Positions 6,878 through 15,324 of a DNA stretch of 21,177 nt are shown here, piece after piece (position 1 is the stretch's first letter; each line of letters starts with the position of its first letter). The position numbers were made by a program, and so were the translations under genes. Source of the stretch: Betaproteobacteria bacterium (lineage in GTDB: Bacteria > Pseudomonadota > Gammaproteobacteria > Burkholderiales > Burkholderiaceae_E); contig RFPW01000014.1 in assembly GCA_009925965.1 (NCBI GenBank), forward strand, positions 1 to 21,177, given 5' to 3'. Below the pieces are notes generated by a model. That model did not search any database. It was given only the letters and a program-made list of their open reading frames with translations, and was not told the origin of the DNA.

Positions 6878-8893
6878 CTAGGACTTGCGCAACAAGGCCT
6901 GCAAGGCCGCAATGCGTTCCTGAGGGGTCTGGGCCTTCTGCTCAGGCGACAGGTCGGGCATTTTTTCAAACGCTCGGTCCAGACCCATCTCGGCAATAAA
7001 TCGCGAAGGTTCGCGTTCCGCCGCACGTTCACGTCCCCGACTCCGTTGACGGCACCAGGACACCTGCAAGGAGCGTTGCGCGCGAGTGATCCCGACGTAC
7101 ATCAAACGTCGCTCCTCTTCGAACCGAGCGGTGGCATCCGCCGCATCGTCCTCGAGGCCGACGCTCGAGGGCAATAAACCCTCCTCGACACCCGCCAAAA
7201 ACACGTGCGGCCACTCGAGACCTTTGGCAGCATGCAGGGTTGACAGACGCACCGCATCCGAATCGTCCTCGCGTCCTTCGAGCCGAGAAGCCAAGGCCAT
7301 CAGTTGCGCCATCTCCAACAGGTTACGTCCATCCTCTTCGGCCCGACGTTTGATCCAGTCCACGAATTCACAAACATGTTGCCAGCGCTGTGAGGCCTGG
7401 CGGTCCGGCTCGTTATCAAACAACCAGTCCCGATACGCGATCGCCGCCAGCAGATCGTCAATCACCACCGCCGCGGTCTCGCGCTCCGCGCGCCAGGCAA
7501 ATCGGTGGATGAACGCGCCAAACTCGCGCAAAGGGGCGAGTTGGCGGGATGCCAGCCTGGACTCGGCCGCCGTCTCAAAGAGCGCAGCCAGCAGGGAACA
7601 CTGGCGCTCGCCCGCCAACGCCCCCAAGGTCTCCAGCGTAGCCGCGCCAATGCCGCGGCGCGGGGTCGTCACAGCGCGAATGAACGCGGGGTCATCGTCA
7701 CCATTGACCAGTAGGCGCAGATAGGCCGCCAGATCTCGGACCTCCGTTCGCTCAAAAAAGGAAGTCCCACCGGTCACGGTGTAGGGGATGTGCTGCTTAC
7801 GCAACGCCTGCTCGAGAAGTCTTGCCTGCTGGTTTGACCGATATAGCACGGCAAAATCGGCGAACCGCGCGCGGCGCTCAAATTTCATCGCGGAAATCCG
7901 CACCGCGATCCGTTCGGCCTCCTCCTCGTCATCTTCACAAGCACTCACCATCACCGGATCACCTGGCCCAAGCTCGGACCAAAGGGTCTTCTCAAACAAC
8001 TTTGGATTGGCGCGGATGACCTGGTTGGCGGCATTCAGGATGTGCTGACACGACCGATAGTTCTGCTCGAGCTTGATCACCTTAAGGGTCGGATAATCCG
8101 TTCCCAGCCGCTGCAGATTATCGAGCGTCGCACCCCGCCACCCATAGATCGACTGGTCGTCGTCCCCCACGGCGGTAAAGTGCGTGAGCGGACCCGCCAA
8201 GAGCCGTAACCAGGCGTACTGGGCCGCATTGGTGTCCTGGACTTCGTCGATTAACAGGTAGCGAAGCCGTCTCTGCCAGCGCTCGCGGACCTCAAGGTCG
8301 CGCTCCAAAATCCGCACCGGCAGCCGAATCAGGTCATCAAAGTCGACCGCCTGATAGGCTGAAAGCGTCGCGGCATATTCCCGATAGGCTCGGGCGGCTG
8401 CCTGATCGCGATCCCCGGTGCTTCTTGCCACCGCGTCATCGGGCTCGATCAGTCCATTCTTCCAGAGCGAAATCTGCGACTGGACCGCACGCGCCAAAAC
8501 CCGATCGGTCGTCCCGAGCGCTTGGGTAATCACACCCAGGGAATCATCGGCGGCAAAAATCGAAAAGCCCGGCTTCAGGGCCGCTGCCTGCGCTTCCGTG
8601 CGCAAAAAATGCACGCCCAGCGCATGGAACGTCGAGATCAGTGGCTTGCGCCGCCCCTCAATGGGGGTCTGGACGAGGGTACGGGCACGCTCCAACATCT
8701 CGCGCGCCGCCTTGTTGGTAAAGGTGATCGCCGCGATCGAGGGCGCCGCCACGCCACACTCGTCAATCAAGTAGGCCAGTTTGCTGGCGATCACTCGGGT
8801 CTTCCCGCTGCCAGCGCCCGCCAGCACCAGGCAAGGCGTCTCAAGATGACGTACGGCTTCACGCTGAGCCGGATTCAAGGAGGCGGAGGTCAT
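6878..8893 (-). CDS. rep: ATP-dependent DNA helicase Rep (UvrD/Rep superfamily 1)
   Basis: The 671-residue product is almost exactly the length of E. coli Rep and begins the same way (LNPAQREAVRHLETPCLVLAGAGSGKT). Helicase motifs run in order: Walker A AGAGSGKT (25-32), motif Ia ITFTNKAAREM, DEVQD (216-220), GDDDQSIYGWRG (243-254), LEQNYRS, LSTLHAAKGLEW and EERRLMYVGITRA. Rep is a 3'-5' helicase that clears proteins ahead of replication forks and helps restart via PriC. UvrD is the main alternative, but the N-terminus and length favour Rep. The ATG lies 24 bp after the priA stop, so the two replication helicases are probably co-transcribed. Only a weak GGGG precedes the start. Confidence 0.92.
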   Translation of the reverse strand: MTSASLNPAQREAVRHLETPCLVLAGAGSGKTRVIASKLAYLIDECGVAAPSIAAITFTNKAAREMLERARTLVQTPIEGRRKPLISTFHALGVHFLRTEAQAAALKPGFSIFAADDSLGVITQALGTTDRVLARAVQSQISLWKNGLIEPDDAVARSTGDRDQAAARAYREYAATLSAYQAVDFDDLIRLPVRILERDLEVRERWQRRLRYLLIDEVQDTNAAQYAWLRLLAGPLTHFTAVGDDDQSIYGWRGATLDNLQRLGTDYPTLKVIKLEQNYRSCQHILNAANQVIRANPKLFEKTLWSELGPGDPVMVSACEDDEEEAERIAVRISAMKFERRARFADFAVLYRSNQQARLLEQALRKQHIPYTVTGGTSFFERTEVRDLAAYLRLLVNGDDDPAFIRAVTTPRRGIGAATLETLGALAGERQCSLLAALFETAAESRLASRQLAPLREFGAFIHRFAWRAERETAAVVIDDLLAAIAYRDWLFDNEPDRQASQRWQHVCEFVDWIKRRAEEDGRNLLEMAQLMALASRLEGREDDSDAVRLSTLHAAKGLEWPHVFLAGVEEGLLPSSVGLEDDAADATARFEEERRLMYVGITRAQRSLQVSWCRQRSRGRERAAEREPSRFIAEMGLDRAFEKMPDLSPEQKAQTPQERIAALQALLRKS

Positions 8894-8917
8894 CGGTACA
8901 AGCCCCGCATTGCGTGC

Positions 8918-11107
8918 TTAGATCGCAAGGGGATCGACTTCCAAATGCCAGTGCACCTTCGAATTCGCGCTCCCCAAGGCCCTCAAGGCGGGCAAACTCC
9001 GACCCAACAGGGCCTGGAGAGTCGGTCGCGATGACGATTCAAGAAGCAATTGAGCGCGTTCACGCCCAGCCAGCCGAGCCATGGGCATCGGTACCGGCTC
9101 AGCAATCCGGATCGCCGCGGCGCCCAAGCCATTTGCAGCCGCGCCCCCGCCCGACCCACAAGGCAACAGGACCGTTTTGGCCAAGGCCAGAAATTCCAAT
9201 GCGGTCGTAGCCGCGGTTGCATCGGCACATAACAAGGCCTGGTGCGCGAAAGGCGGCAGATGGGCCGCCTCGCGTTGATGCAACTCCTCCCGGGCAAAGG
9301 ACGGATAGTCCTGCGCCCGCAGCGCGGCAAACAAGGGATGCGCAGGCCAACGCGTCTGGATCAGGACCTCCCCAGGATGTTCGGCCCGACCGGCCCGACC
9401 CGCGACCTGAAGCAGCGTGGCAAACAAGCGCTCGGGTGCCCGAAAATCATGCGAATGCAGGCCACTATCGGCACCCAGGACCACGACCAGGGTCAGGCGC
9501 GGAAAATCATGCCCCTTGGCCATCATTTGAGTTCCGACCAGAATATCGACCTCACCCGTGCGAACGGTCGCCAGCAACGCCTCCGTCGAGCCGCGACGGC
9601 GCGTCGTGTCGCGGTCGATGCGCACGATGCGTGCGGTTGCAAAGCGAGCTGCAATGCTCTCCTCGAGTCGCTGCGTGCCACGACCCAGAGGCGCCAGGTC
9701 AATCTCACCACAAGCGGGGCAAGACCGCGGCACCGCATCCGAATGCCCGCAGTGATGGCAGATCAATTGCCAGCCGCGCGTTGCCGAGTCCGCCCGAGCA
9801 TGTAAAGCCAGCGTCACCGAACAATTCGGGCAATTTGATACCCAGGCGCAGGACTGACAGGCCAATACGGGCGCATACCCACGCCGATTCAAAAAGATCA
9901 GCGACTGCTCCCCGCGCAGGAGCCGTGCCTCAATCGCGGCCACCGCTTGGGGCGCCAGGCCCTCGTCTGCCCTTATCCGCGCCATGTCGATGAGGCGAAC
10001 CGCCGGCAGAATCGACTGAGCGACCGCGCGGCGCGGTAGATCCACCCGGTGATAGCGCCCAGTGGCGGCGTTATGCCAAGTCTCGAGCGATGGGGTGGCG
10101 CTGCCCAACAACACCGGAATCTGCTCGATCCGTCCTCGCGCGACCGCCAGATCACGCCCTGACCACCGCGCGCCCTCTTGCTGGCGATACGATGGATCGT
10201 GCTCTTCATCCACCACAATCAGCGCGCAGTGCGCCAAGGGCGCGAGCACCGCGAGCCGGGTTCCGACCACCAGACGCGCGCGGCCCTCGTGCGCTGCGAC
10301 CCAGGCCGATGAGCGCTCGGCCTCAGGGAGTGCACTGTGGAGAACCGCGGGAGGCCAGGCGGGAAACCGGACCTGCAGGGTCCGCACGAACTGAGGCGTC
10401 AGTGCAATCTCGGGTACGAGGAGCAGCGCCTGGGCCAGTGGATCGCGGGACAACACCCGATCGATCGCACGCAAATAAACCTCGGTCTTACCGCTCCCGG
10501 TCACCCCGTAGAGGAGATGGACCCGAAACCCGCGATCGAACACCAGCGACTCGAGTGCGGCGCACTGATCGGCCGTGAGGTCAGGTACTGCAACTGGCAC
10601 TGGACCAGCCGCTGAGGCCTCAGCGGACCGAGCGGCCTCAGCGGTCTTAGCCCAGGCCTTGCGCGCGCGCTCAACTGGACCGCCGCCGCGCGGCTTCTGC
10701 GCCTGATAAGCCTGCGCACTGCGTAACAAGGCAGGAATCGCCGGCAGCGCCAACTCGCCCAGCCCAACCTGGTAGTAGGAAGCCGCGAATTGAACCAGCT
10801 CAAGCCACCGGGGGGGCAACGGACCGAGGTCCAGTAAACATCGGTCAACCGCCCGCAATCGTTCGGGCGACAGCGCGCTCTCGGACGCCACCGCCGTGAC
10901 CAGACCAATCCGTTGCGTTCGGCCCCATGGCACCAAAACCCGACGCCCGATCGGACTGCCAATCGAACTCCCAATCGAACTCCCAATCGAACTGCATTCG
11001 GGACCGGGTTCACCCGCTGGTTGCGGGGCCATCGGGGACGGCGCCGAATAATCAAACGGACCGGGCAAAGGGACATCAAGCGCGACCTGCCAGATGGTCG
11101 CCGTCAT
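8918..11107 (-). CDS. priA: Primosomal protein N' (replication restart helicase PriA)
   Basis: The 729-residue product starts with the typical 3'-DNA-binding domain (MTATIWQVALDVPLPGPFDY). Walker A is GVTGSGKT (201-208), with ALLLVPEIALTPQ, the DEEH box in IVVDEEHDPSYRQQEG, and VLLGSATPSLE. The zinc-binding region has eight cysteines in four pairs (CQSC, CPNC, CHHC, CPAC). TQMMAKGHDFPRLTLV and QVAGRAGRAEHPGEV complete the helicase. PriA recognises stalled forks and reloads DnaB. Residues 39-54 hold an SSIG-type tandem repeat in a loop that is short in relatives. A low-complexity Ala/Gly/Arg linker lies at about 140-170. ATG 11107 matches family N-termini but lacks a ribosome site; GTG 11161 (18 residues longer) has GAGG 8 nt upstream and may be the real start. 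Confidence 0.95.
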   Translation of the reverse strand: MTATIWQVALDVPLPGPFDYSAPSPMAPQPAGEPGPECSSIGSSIGSSIGSPIGRRVLVPWGRTQRIGLVTAVASESALSPERLRAVDRCLLDLGPLPPRWLELVQFAASYYQVGLGELALPAIPALLRSAQAYQAQKPRGGGPVERARKAWAKTAEAARSAEASAAGPVPVAVPDLTADQCAALESLVFDRGFRVHLLYGVTGSGKTEVYLRAIDRVLSRDPLAQALLLVPEIALTPQFVRTLQVRFPAWPPAVLHSALPEAERSSAWVAAHEGRARLVVGTRLAVLAPLAHCALIVVDEEHDPSYRQQEGARWSGRDLAVARGRIEQIPVLLGSATPSLETWHNAATGRYHRVDLPRRAVAQSILPAVRLIDMARIRADEGLAPQAVAAIEARLLRGEQSLIFLNRRGYAPVLACQSCAWVSNCPNCSVTLALHARADSATRGWQLICHHCGHSDAVPRSCPACGEIDLAPLGRGTQRLEESIAARFATARIVRIDRDTTRRRGSTEALLATVRTGEVDILVGTQMMAKGHDFPRLTLVVVLGADSGLHSHDFRAPERLFATLLQVAGRAGRAEHPGEVLIQTRWPAHPLFAALRAQDYPSFAREELHQREAAHLPPFAHQALLCADATAATTALEFLALAKTVLLPCGSGGGAAANGLGAAAIRIAEPVPMPMARLAGRERAQLLLESSSRPTLQALLGRSLPALRALGSANSKVHWHLEVDPLAI
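10947..10994. repeat. 12-bp tandem repeat inside priA
   Basis: On the plus strand the unit CCAATCGAACTC occurs exactly at 10959-10970 and 10971-10982. A copy with one mismatch follows (10983-10994), and a degenerate copy precedes (10947-10958, 9/12). Because the unit is 12 bp, each copy adds four codons (S-S-I-G on the minus strand) without breaking the frame. It falls in the N-terminal domain, just before the conserved RRVLVPWG strand. Confidence 0.85.
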
Positions 11108-11115
11108 CGCGCGGC

Positions 11116-11124
11116 TGTGGATAA
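11116..11124 (-). promoter_or_regulatory. DnaA-box match (TTATCCACA) upstream of priA
   Basis: The minus strand reads TTATCCACA, the exact high-affinity DnaA 9-mer, 8 nt before the ATG chosen for priA. One exact match is not expected by chance in a 21-kb window of this composition, but it is not very improbable. It lies in the 291-bp hemE-priA gap, which holds no gene and has an AT-rich patch at 11205-11234. If priA starts at GTG 11161, the box would lie within codons of the first 20 residues. Confidence 0.45.
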
Positions 11125-11290
11125 CTTTGTGTGCAAGATGGTGCAGGGCACGTCCAAGCACGCATCTCGCCTCGACGCAGGGTCGACCAAATCGCCAATC
11201 GGTCTGAATAAATTGTTTTTAATCATGACGTTAGAACGAATCGACTAAGGTCATTGGGGCGCCGCTTTAAAATCAGGTCCGGCCCAAATC

Positions 11291-11299
11291 TGTGCATAA
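11291..11299 (-). promoter_or_regulatory. Second DnaA-box-like 9-mer (TTATGCACA)
   Basis: The minus strand reads TTATGCACA, which fits the relaxed DnaA consensus TTATNCACA, in the same orientation as the box at 11116-11124 and 175 bp away. The two boxes flank the AT-rich stretch 11205-11234 in the hemE-priA intergenic region. Single relaxed matches are common, so the support comes from the pairing. Confidence 0.3.
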
Positions 11300-11398
11300 A
11301 CACAAACTTCGCCGTGATGCAAGCCCAAGTCGACGATTCCTGGCCTGGCGGGCGCCGAAACGCAGCGCAACGATTTGCCCCGAAATCAGCGACCTGCG

Positions 11399-12544
11399 TC
11401 AGGCCCCCGGTGCGCGCATCTTCCGGCCATACGCATGCACCGCATCGACCAACGCCGAAACGGCTTCGGGCCGTGTGTGCTGGGAAATTCCATGACCCAA
11501 ATTGAACACATGCCCAGTCCCGACCTGCGGCACGCCAAAACTCTCGAAGACTCGAGCCACCTCGGCGCGAATCTGCGCGTCCTCCCCCATCAGGGCCATG
11601 GGATCCAGGTTACCCTGCAATGCGCAACGAGACCCAATCCGGGCGCGAGCGTCCGAAAGCTCCGTGGTCCAGTCCAGGCCCACCGCATCGGCCCCACAGG
11701 CCGAAAGCGGTTCAAGCCACTGCCCACCGCCTTTTGTGAACACAATCGAAGGCACGCGAACCCGCTGCATGCCGCTTGGACCCCCACCAGCATCCAAGCC
11801 CACTCCCGCGCCCACAGGTTCATCGCGCTCCCGATGCAGACGCTCGACGACGCGTTGCATCGGGCCCAAGGAATATTTCAAATATTGGCTCGAGGTCAGC
11901 ACGCCGCCCCAGGTATCAAAGATCATCACGGCCTGAGCGCCGGCCTCGATCTGTGCATTCAAATAATCGGCCACCGCTTCGGTCAGCACATTCAGCAGAT
12001 GCAGCATCAGATCGGGGCGACGATAAAGCATCGTCTTGACCTCCCGAAAATCATCGGTACCGCCGCCCTCGATCATGTAGACCGCCAGCGTCCAGGGGCT
12101 ACCGGAAAATCCAATGAGTGGGACCCGGCCGGCCAGTGCCCCCCGAATCGTGCGAACCGCGTCCATCACGTAGCGTAATTCCCGATTCGGGTCGGGAGCC
12201 CCCAGCGCAAGAATCGAAGCTTCATCGCGCAAAGGACGAGCAAAGCGTGGGCCCTCGCCATCTGCAAAATACAGCCCTAAGCCCATCGCATCGGGCACGG
12301 TGAGGATGTCAGAAAAAAGAATCGCCGCGTCGAGCGCATAACGATCCAGCGGCTGGATCGTCACCTCGCAGGCCAACTCGGGGTTTTGAGCGAGCGCAAG
12401 AAAGCTGCCGGCCCGGGCACGGGTGGCCCGATATTCGGGTAGATAACGGCCTGCCTGACGCATCAGCCAGACCGGCGTGTACTCAGTGGGTTCGCGCAAT
12501 AGCGCGCGCAAGAACGTGTCGTTGCGCAAAGGAGCATGGATCAT
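11399..12544 (-). CDS. hemE: Uroporphyrinogen decarboxylase
   Basis: The 381-residue product carries the HemE signatures: WLMRQAGRYLPEYR (26-39, substrate-binding arginines), ILFSDILTVPDAMGL (75-89) with the catalytic Asp79, IGFSGSPWTLAVYMIEGGG, IFDTWGGVLTS and the C-terminal VFNLGHGI. It decarboxylates uroporphyrinogen III to coproporphyrinogen III in haem synthesis, in the cytoplasm. The frame is open to 12706 but the upstream part overlaps atpC and is not HemE-like, so ATG 12544 is chosen; no ribosome site precedes it. The protein is longer than E. coli HemE (about 354). Most of the excess is a Gly-rich insertion at about 241-262, just before the conserved VPSIVFTKGGG. It lies 25 bp after atpC with no visible terminator, so read-through from the atp operon is plausible. 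Confidence 0.95.
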   Translation of the reverse strand: MIHAPLRNDTFLRALLREPTEYTPVWLMRQAGRYLPEYRATRARAGSFLALAQNPELACEVTIQPLDRYALDAAILFSDILTVPDAMGLGLYFADGEGPRFARPLRDEASILALGAPDPNRELRYVMDAVRTIRGALAGRVPLIGFSGSPWTLAVYMIEGGGTDDFREVKTMLYRRPDLMLHLLNVLTEAVADYLNAQIEAGAQAVMIFDTWGGVLTSSQYLKYSLGPMQRVVERLHRERDEPVGAGVGLDAGGGPSGMQRVRVPSIVFTKGGGQWLEPLSACGADAVGLDWTTELSDARARIGSRCALQGNLDPMALMGEDAQIRAEVARVFESFGVPQVGTGHVFNLGHGISQHTRPEAVSALVDAVHAYGRKMRAPGA

Positions 12545-12569
12545 CAGCGGAGGCGGGTAGGGACTACGT

Positions 12570-12986
12570 TTAGCGCCGCTGCAATCGACGCAAGGCGGCG
12601 ATCTGGGCCACGGCGATGGCCAGTTCGGCCTGAGCTTTGGCGTAATCGAGCGTCGCAGCCCGATTGGACAGCGCTTCTTCGGCCTGACGCTTGGCCTCGA
12701 GTACACGGGCCTCGTCCAGGTCCTTGCCGCGAATCGCGGTATCGGCCAATACCGTCACTCGGTTGGGCTGAATCTCGAGAATGCCGCCGGCCACAAAAAC
12801 AAACTCTTCTTCGCTTTGCCCAGGCACCTTGATCCGCACGGCACCGGGACGAATTCGGGTGATCAGTGGTGTGTGGCCCGGGAACACGCCGAGTTCACCC
12901 GACTCGCCAGGGAGCGCGACAAAATCGGCCGGACCGTCGTAGATCGACGCCTCGGCACTGACCACGTCGACGTGAATCGTACTCAT
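12570..12986 (-). CDS. atpC: ATP synthase F1 epsilon subunit
   Basis: The 138-residue product has the N-terminal beta-sandwich of epsilon (MSTIHVDVVSAEASIYDG, then LPGESGELGVFPGHTPLIT at about 25-43, and FVFVAGGILEIQPNRVTVLAD). A C-terminal helical hairpin follows (about 88-138, Ala/Arg-rich). Epsilon binds gamma in the central stalk and its C-terminal helices can inhibit ATP hydrolysis. The start overlaps the atpD stop by 4 bp (ATGA), so its translation is normally coupled to atpD. It therefore matters that the downstream part of atpD is still in frame with its own normal stop. It is the last atp gene; hemE follows. Confidence 0.95.
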   Translation of the reverse strand: MSTIHVDVVSAEASIYDGPADFVALPGESGELGVFPGHTPLITRIRPGAVRIKVPGQSEEEFVFVAGGILEIQPNRVTVLADTAIRGKDLDEARVLEAKRQAEEALSNRAATLDYAKAQAELAIAVAQIAALRRLQRR

Positions 12987-14376
12987 GAAAGCGTCTTCGC
13001 CTTCTCGATCGCCTCATCGATCGTGCCCACCATGTAGAACGCCTGCTCGGGCAGCGAGTCGCACTCCCCATTGGCGATCATCTGAAATCCACGAATCGTT
13101 TCTTTCAGGGTCACGTACTTACCAGGCGAACCGGTGAAGACCTCGGCCACATGGAACGGTTGCGACAGGAAGCGCTGAATCTTGCGAGCGCGCGAAACCG
13201 CCAATTTGTCTTCAGGAGAAAGCTCATCCATACCCAGAATCGCAATGATGTCGCGCAACTCTTTGTAACGCTGCAACGTCGACTGCACTTTACGGGTCGT
13301 GGCGTAATGCTCTTCGCCAATCACGTTCGGGTCGACCTGGCGAGAGGTCGAATCCAGCGGGTCGACCGCGGGATAAATACCCAACGAAGCGATATCGCGC
13401 GACAACACCACAGTCGCATCTAAGTGGGCGAAGGTGGTCGCTGGGGACGGATCGGTACATAGACGGCCTGAATCGAGGTAATCGAACCAACTTTGGTCGA
13501 AACAATACGCTCCTGCAGCTTACCCATCTCTTCAGCAAGCGTTGGCTGGTAGCCCACCGCCGACGGCATCCGCCCGAGCAGGGCCGATACTTCGGTTCCG
13601 GCCAGGGTGTAGCGGTAAATGTTGTCCACGAAAAACAGGATGTCGCGACCTTCATCGCGGAACCGCTCGGCCATCGTCAATCCGGTCAGTGCGACCCGCA
13701 GCCGGTTGCCAGGGGGTTCGTTCATCTGACCGAACACCATCCCGACCTTGTCGAGAACGTTCGAATCTTTCATCTCATGATAAAAGTCGTTCCCCTCGCG
13801 CGTGCGCTCACCGACGCCTGCGAACACCGACAGACCTGCGTGCTGCTTGGCAATGTTGTTAATCAATTCCATCATGTTCACGGTCTTGCCCACACCGGCA
13901 CCACCGAAAAGACCGATCTTGCCGCCCTTGGCGAACGGGCAGATCAAGTCAATCACTTTGATGCCGGTCTCAAGCAACTCCACCGAGGGCGAAAGGTCCG
14001 CAAACTTGGGCGCTGGCTGGTGGATCGAGCGCCGCTCATCGGTACCAATCGGTCCTGCCTCATCAATTGGGCGGCCCAAAACGTCCATGATCCGACCCAG
14101 GGTCGCCGGACCCACTGGGACCGAAATGGGCGCACCCGACGCATTCACCGGCATCCCGCGGCGCAACCCATCGGTCGAGCCCATGGCAATGGTCCGAACC
14201 ACCCCATCACCGAGTTGCTGCTGAACCTCGAAAGTCAGTCCCGCCTCAACGCCAGCATGCTGTGCGCTGTCATCGAGGTTGAGCGCCTCATAAATCGACG
14301 GCAGACCCGTACGGGGAAACTGGATATCGACCACAGCGCCAATGCACTGAACAATGTGACCCTGGGAGTGCGTCAT
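12983..14376 (-). pseudogene. atpD: ATP synthase F1 beta subunit, reading frame broken
   Basis: The 5' frame (14376-13420) encodes a normal beta N-terminus with Walker A GGAGVGKT (158-165), catalytic Glu190 in GVGERTREGNDFYHEM, and QMNEPPGNRLRVALTGLT. It runs to SITSIQAVYVP (Pro308, codon 13455-13453), then reads ten aberrant residues to TAG at 13420. The rest of beta continues in another frame from 13453 (DPSPATTFAHLDATVVLSR, DELSPED, FHVAEVFTGSPGKYV) to the proper stop at 12983. Compared with the family consensus VPADDLTDPSP, the codons for ADDLT plus one nucleotide are absent, a net loss of 16 nt. Restoring them would give about 469 residues. ATG 14376 has GAGG 8 nt upstream. Neither side shows other decay, so a sequence error or a very recent deletion is likely. 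Confidence 0.88.
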
Positions 14377-14452
14377 CTTGGGAACCTCGTAACTCGTAAT
14401 GTAGTCGGATCGGGGCTATCTGATTCGGACAGTGGAGCAGAGCGTAGCGGCT

Positions 14453-15322
14453 TCAAACCGCTGCCGCGCCCCCGACGATTTCAGACAATTCCTTGGTAAT
14501 CGACGCCTGACGCGCCTTGTTGTATGAGAGCTGCAAATCGCCAATGACTTTCTTGGCGTTGTCGCTCGCCGCTTTCATCGCCACCATGCGAGCGCTTTGC
14601 TCGCTGGCCATGTTCTCGGCCACGGCCTGAAACACAAGCGCCTCGATGTAGCGCAAGAGCAGATCGTCCAGTACCGAGGCAGCGTCGGGTTCGTAGAGAT
14701 AGTCCCAGGCAAACTCGCGACGATCGTCCTTCAGATGATCGGTCGAGAGCGGCAGCAACTGCTCAATCACCGGCTCCTGGCTCATCGTGTTGATGAATCG
14801 TGTGAAGGCCAGATAGACCGCGTCGAGCTCACCCGCAGCGTACGCATCGAGCTGAACCTTGACTGCACCGATCAGGCGCTCCAGATGCGGGGTATCGCCC
14901 AGCCCAATCACCGAAGACACCACCTTGGCGCCCATCCGGTTCATGAAACCCAAGCCCTTGGTACCGATGGGCGTCAACTGAAGCTTTGCGCCCTTGGATT
15001 CGAGCGCCCGCATTTTCAGCAGCGAGGCGCGCAACACATTGGTGTTCATGCCCCCGCAAAGGCCCTTGTCGGTCGTCACAACAATCAGACCCACCGCACG
15101 GGTTTCGTCGCGATGCGTCAGAAACGGGTGCCTGTACTCCGGATTGGCCGTAGCAAGGCTCGCCGCGATCGTCCGAATCTTCTCCGCATAGGGGCGTGCA
15201 GCGCGCATACGCTCCTGCGCCCGCCGCATCTTCGAGGCGGCGACCATCTCCATCGCCTTGGTGATCTTTCGCGTATTTTGAACGCTCTTGATCTTGGTCC
15301 GGATCTCTTTACTACCGGGCAT
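14453..15322 (-). CDS. atpG: ATP synthase F1 gamma subunit
   Basis: The 289-residue product is the usual length for gamma. It starts with MPGSKEIRTKIKSVQNTRKITKAMEMVAASKMRRAQ, the N-terminal helix of the rotating coiled coil. The central VVTTDKGLCGGMNTNVLR block (about 80-97) follows. The C-terminal helix is ENMASEQSARMVAMKAASDNAKK, then SYNKARQASITKELSEIVGGAAA. Gamma couples c-ring rotation to the beta catalytic sites. Its C-terminal helix normally meets the beta catch loop, which is the part lost from the adjacent atpD. It begins 2 nt after the atpA stop. The 76-bp gap to atpD contains a 7-bp direct repeat (TTACGAG twice on the minus strand) and the atpD ribosome site. Confidence 0.96.
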   Translation of the reverse strand: MPGSKEIRTKIKSVQNTRKITKAMEMVAASKMRRAQERMRAARPYAEKIRTIAASLATANPEYRHPFLTHRDETRAVGLIVVTTDKGLCGGMNTNVLRASLLKMRALESKGAKLQLTPIGTKGLGFMNRMGAKVVSSVIGLGDTPHLERLIGAVKVQLDAYAAGELDAVYLAFTRFINTMSQEPVIEQLLPLSTDHLKDDRREFAWDYLYEPDAASVLDDLLLRYIEALVFQAVAENMASEQSARMVAMKAASDNAKKVIGDLQLSYNKARQASITKELSEIVGGAAAV

Positions 15323-15324
15323 GA

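Noticed and set aside
8522..9034. Plus-strand frames over rep and priA
   Set aside because: They are antisense to the intact helicase genes, show no family resemblance, and cross the rep-priA junction.
12545..12706. N-terminal extension of hemE
   Set aside because: The extra 54 residues overlap atpC in another frame, are Arg/Pro-rich and do not resemble HemE, which begins at the ATG at 12544.
13420..13460. Programmed ribosomal frameshift in atpD
   Set aside because: A frameshift alone would not restore the five conserved residues that are missing, there is no slippery heptamer or pseudoknot at the site, and frameshifting is not known for this gene.
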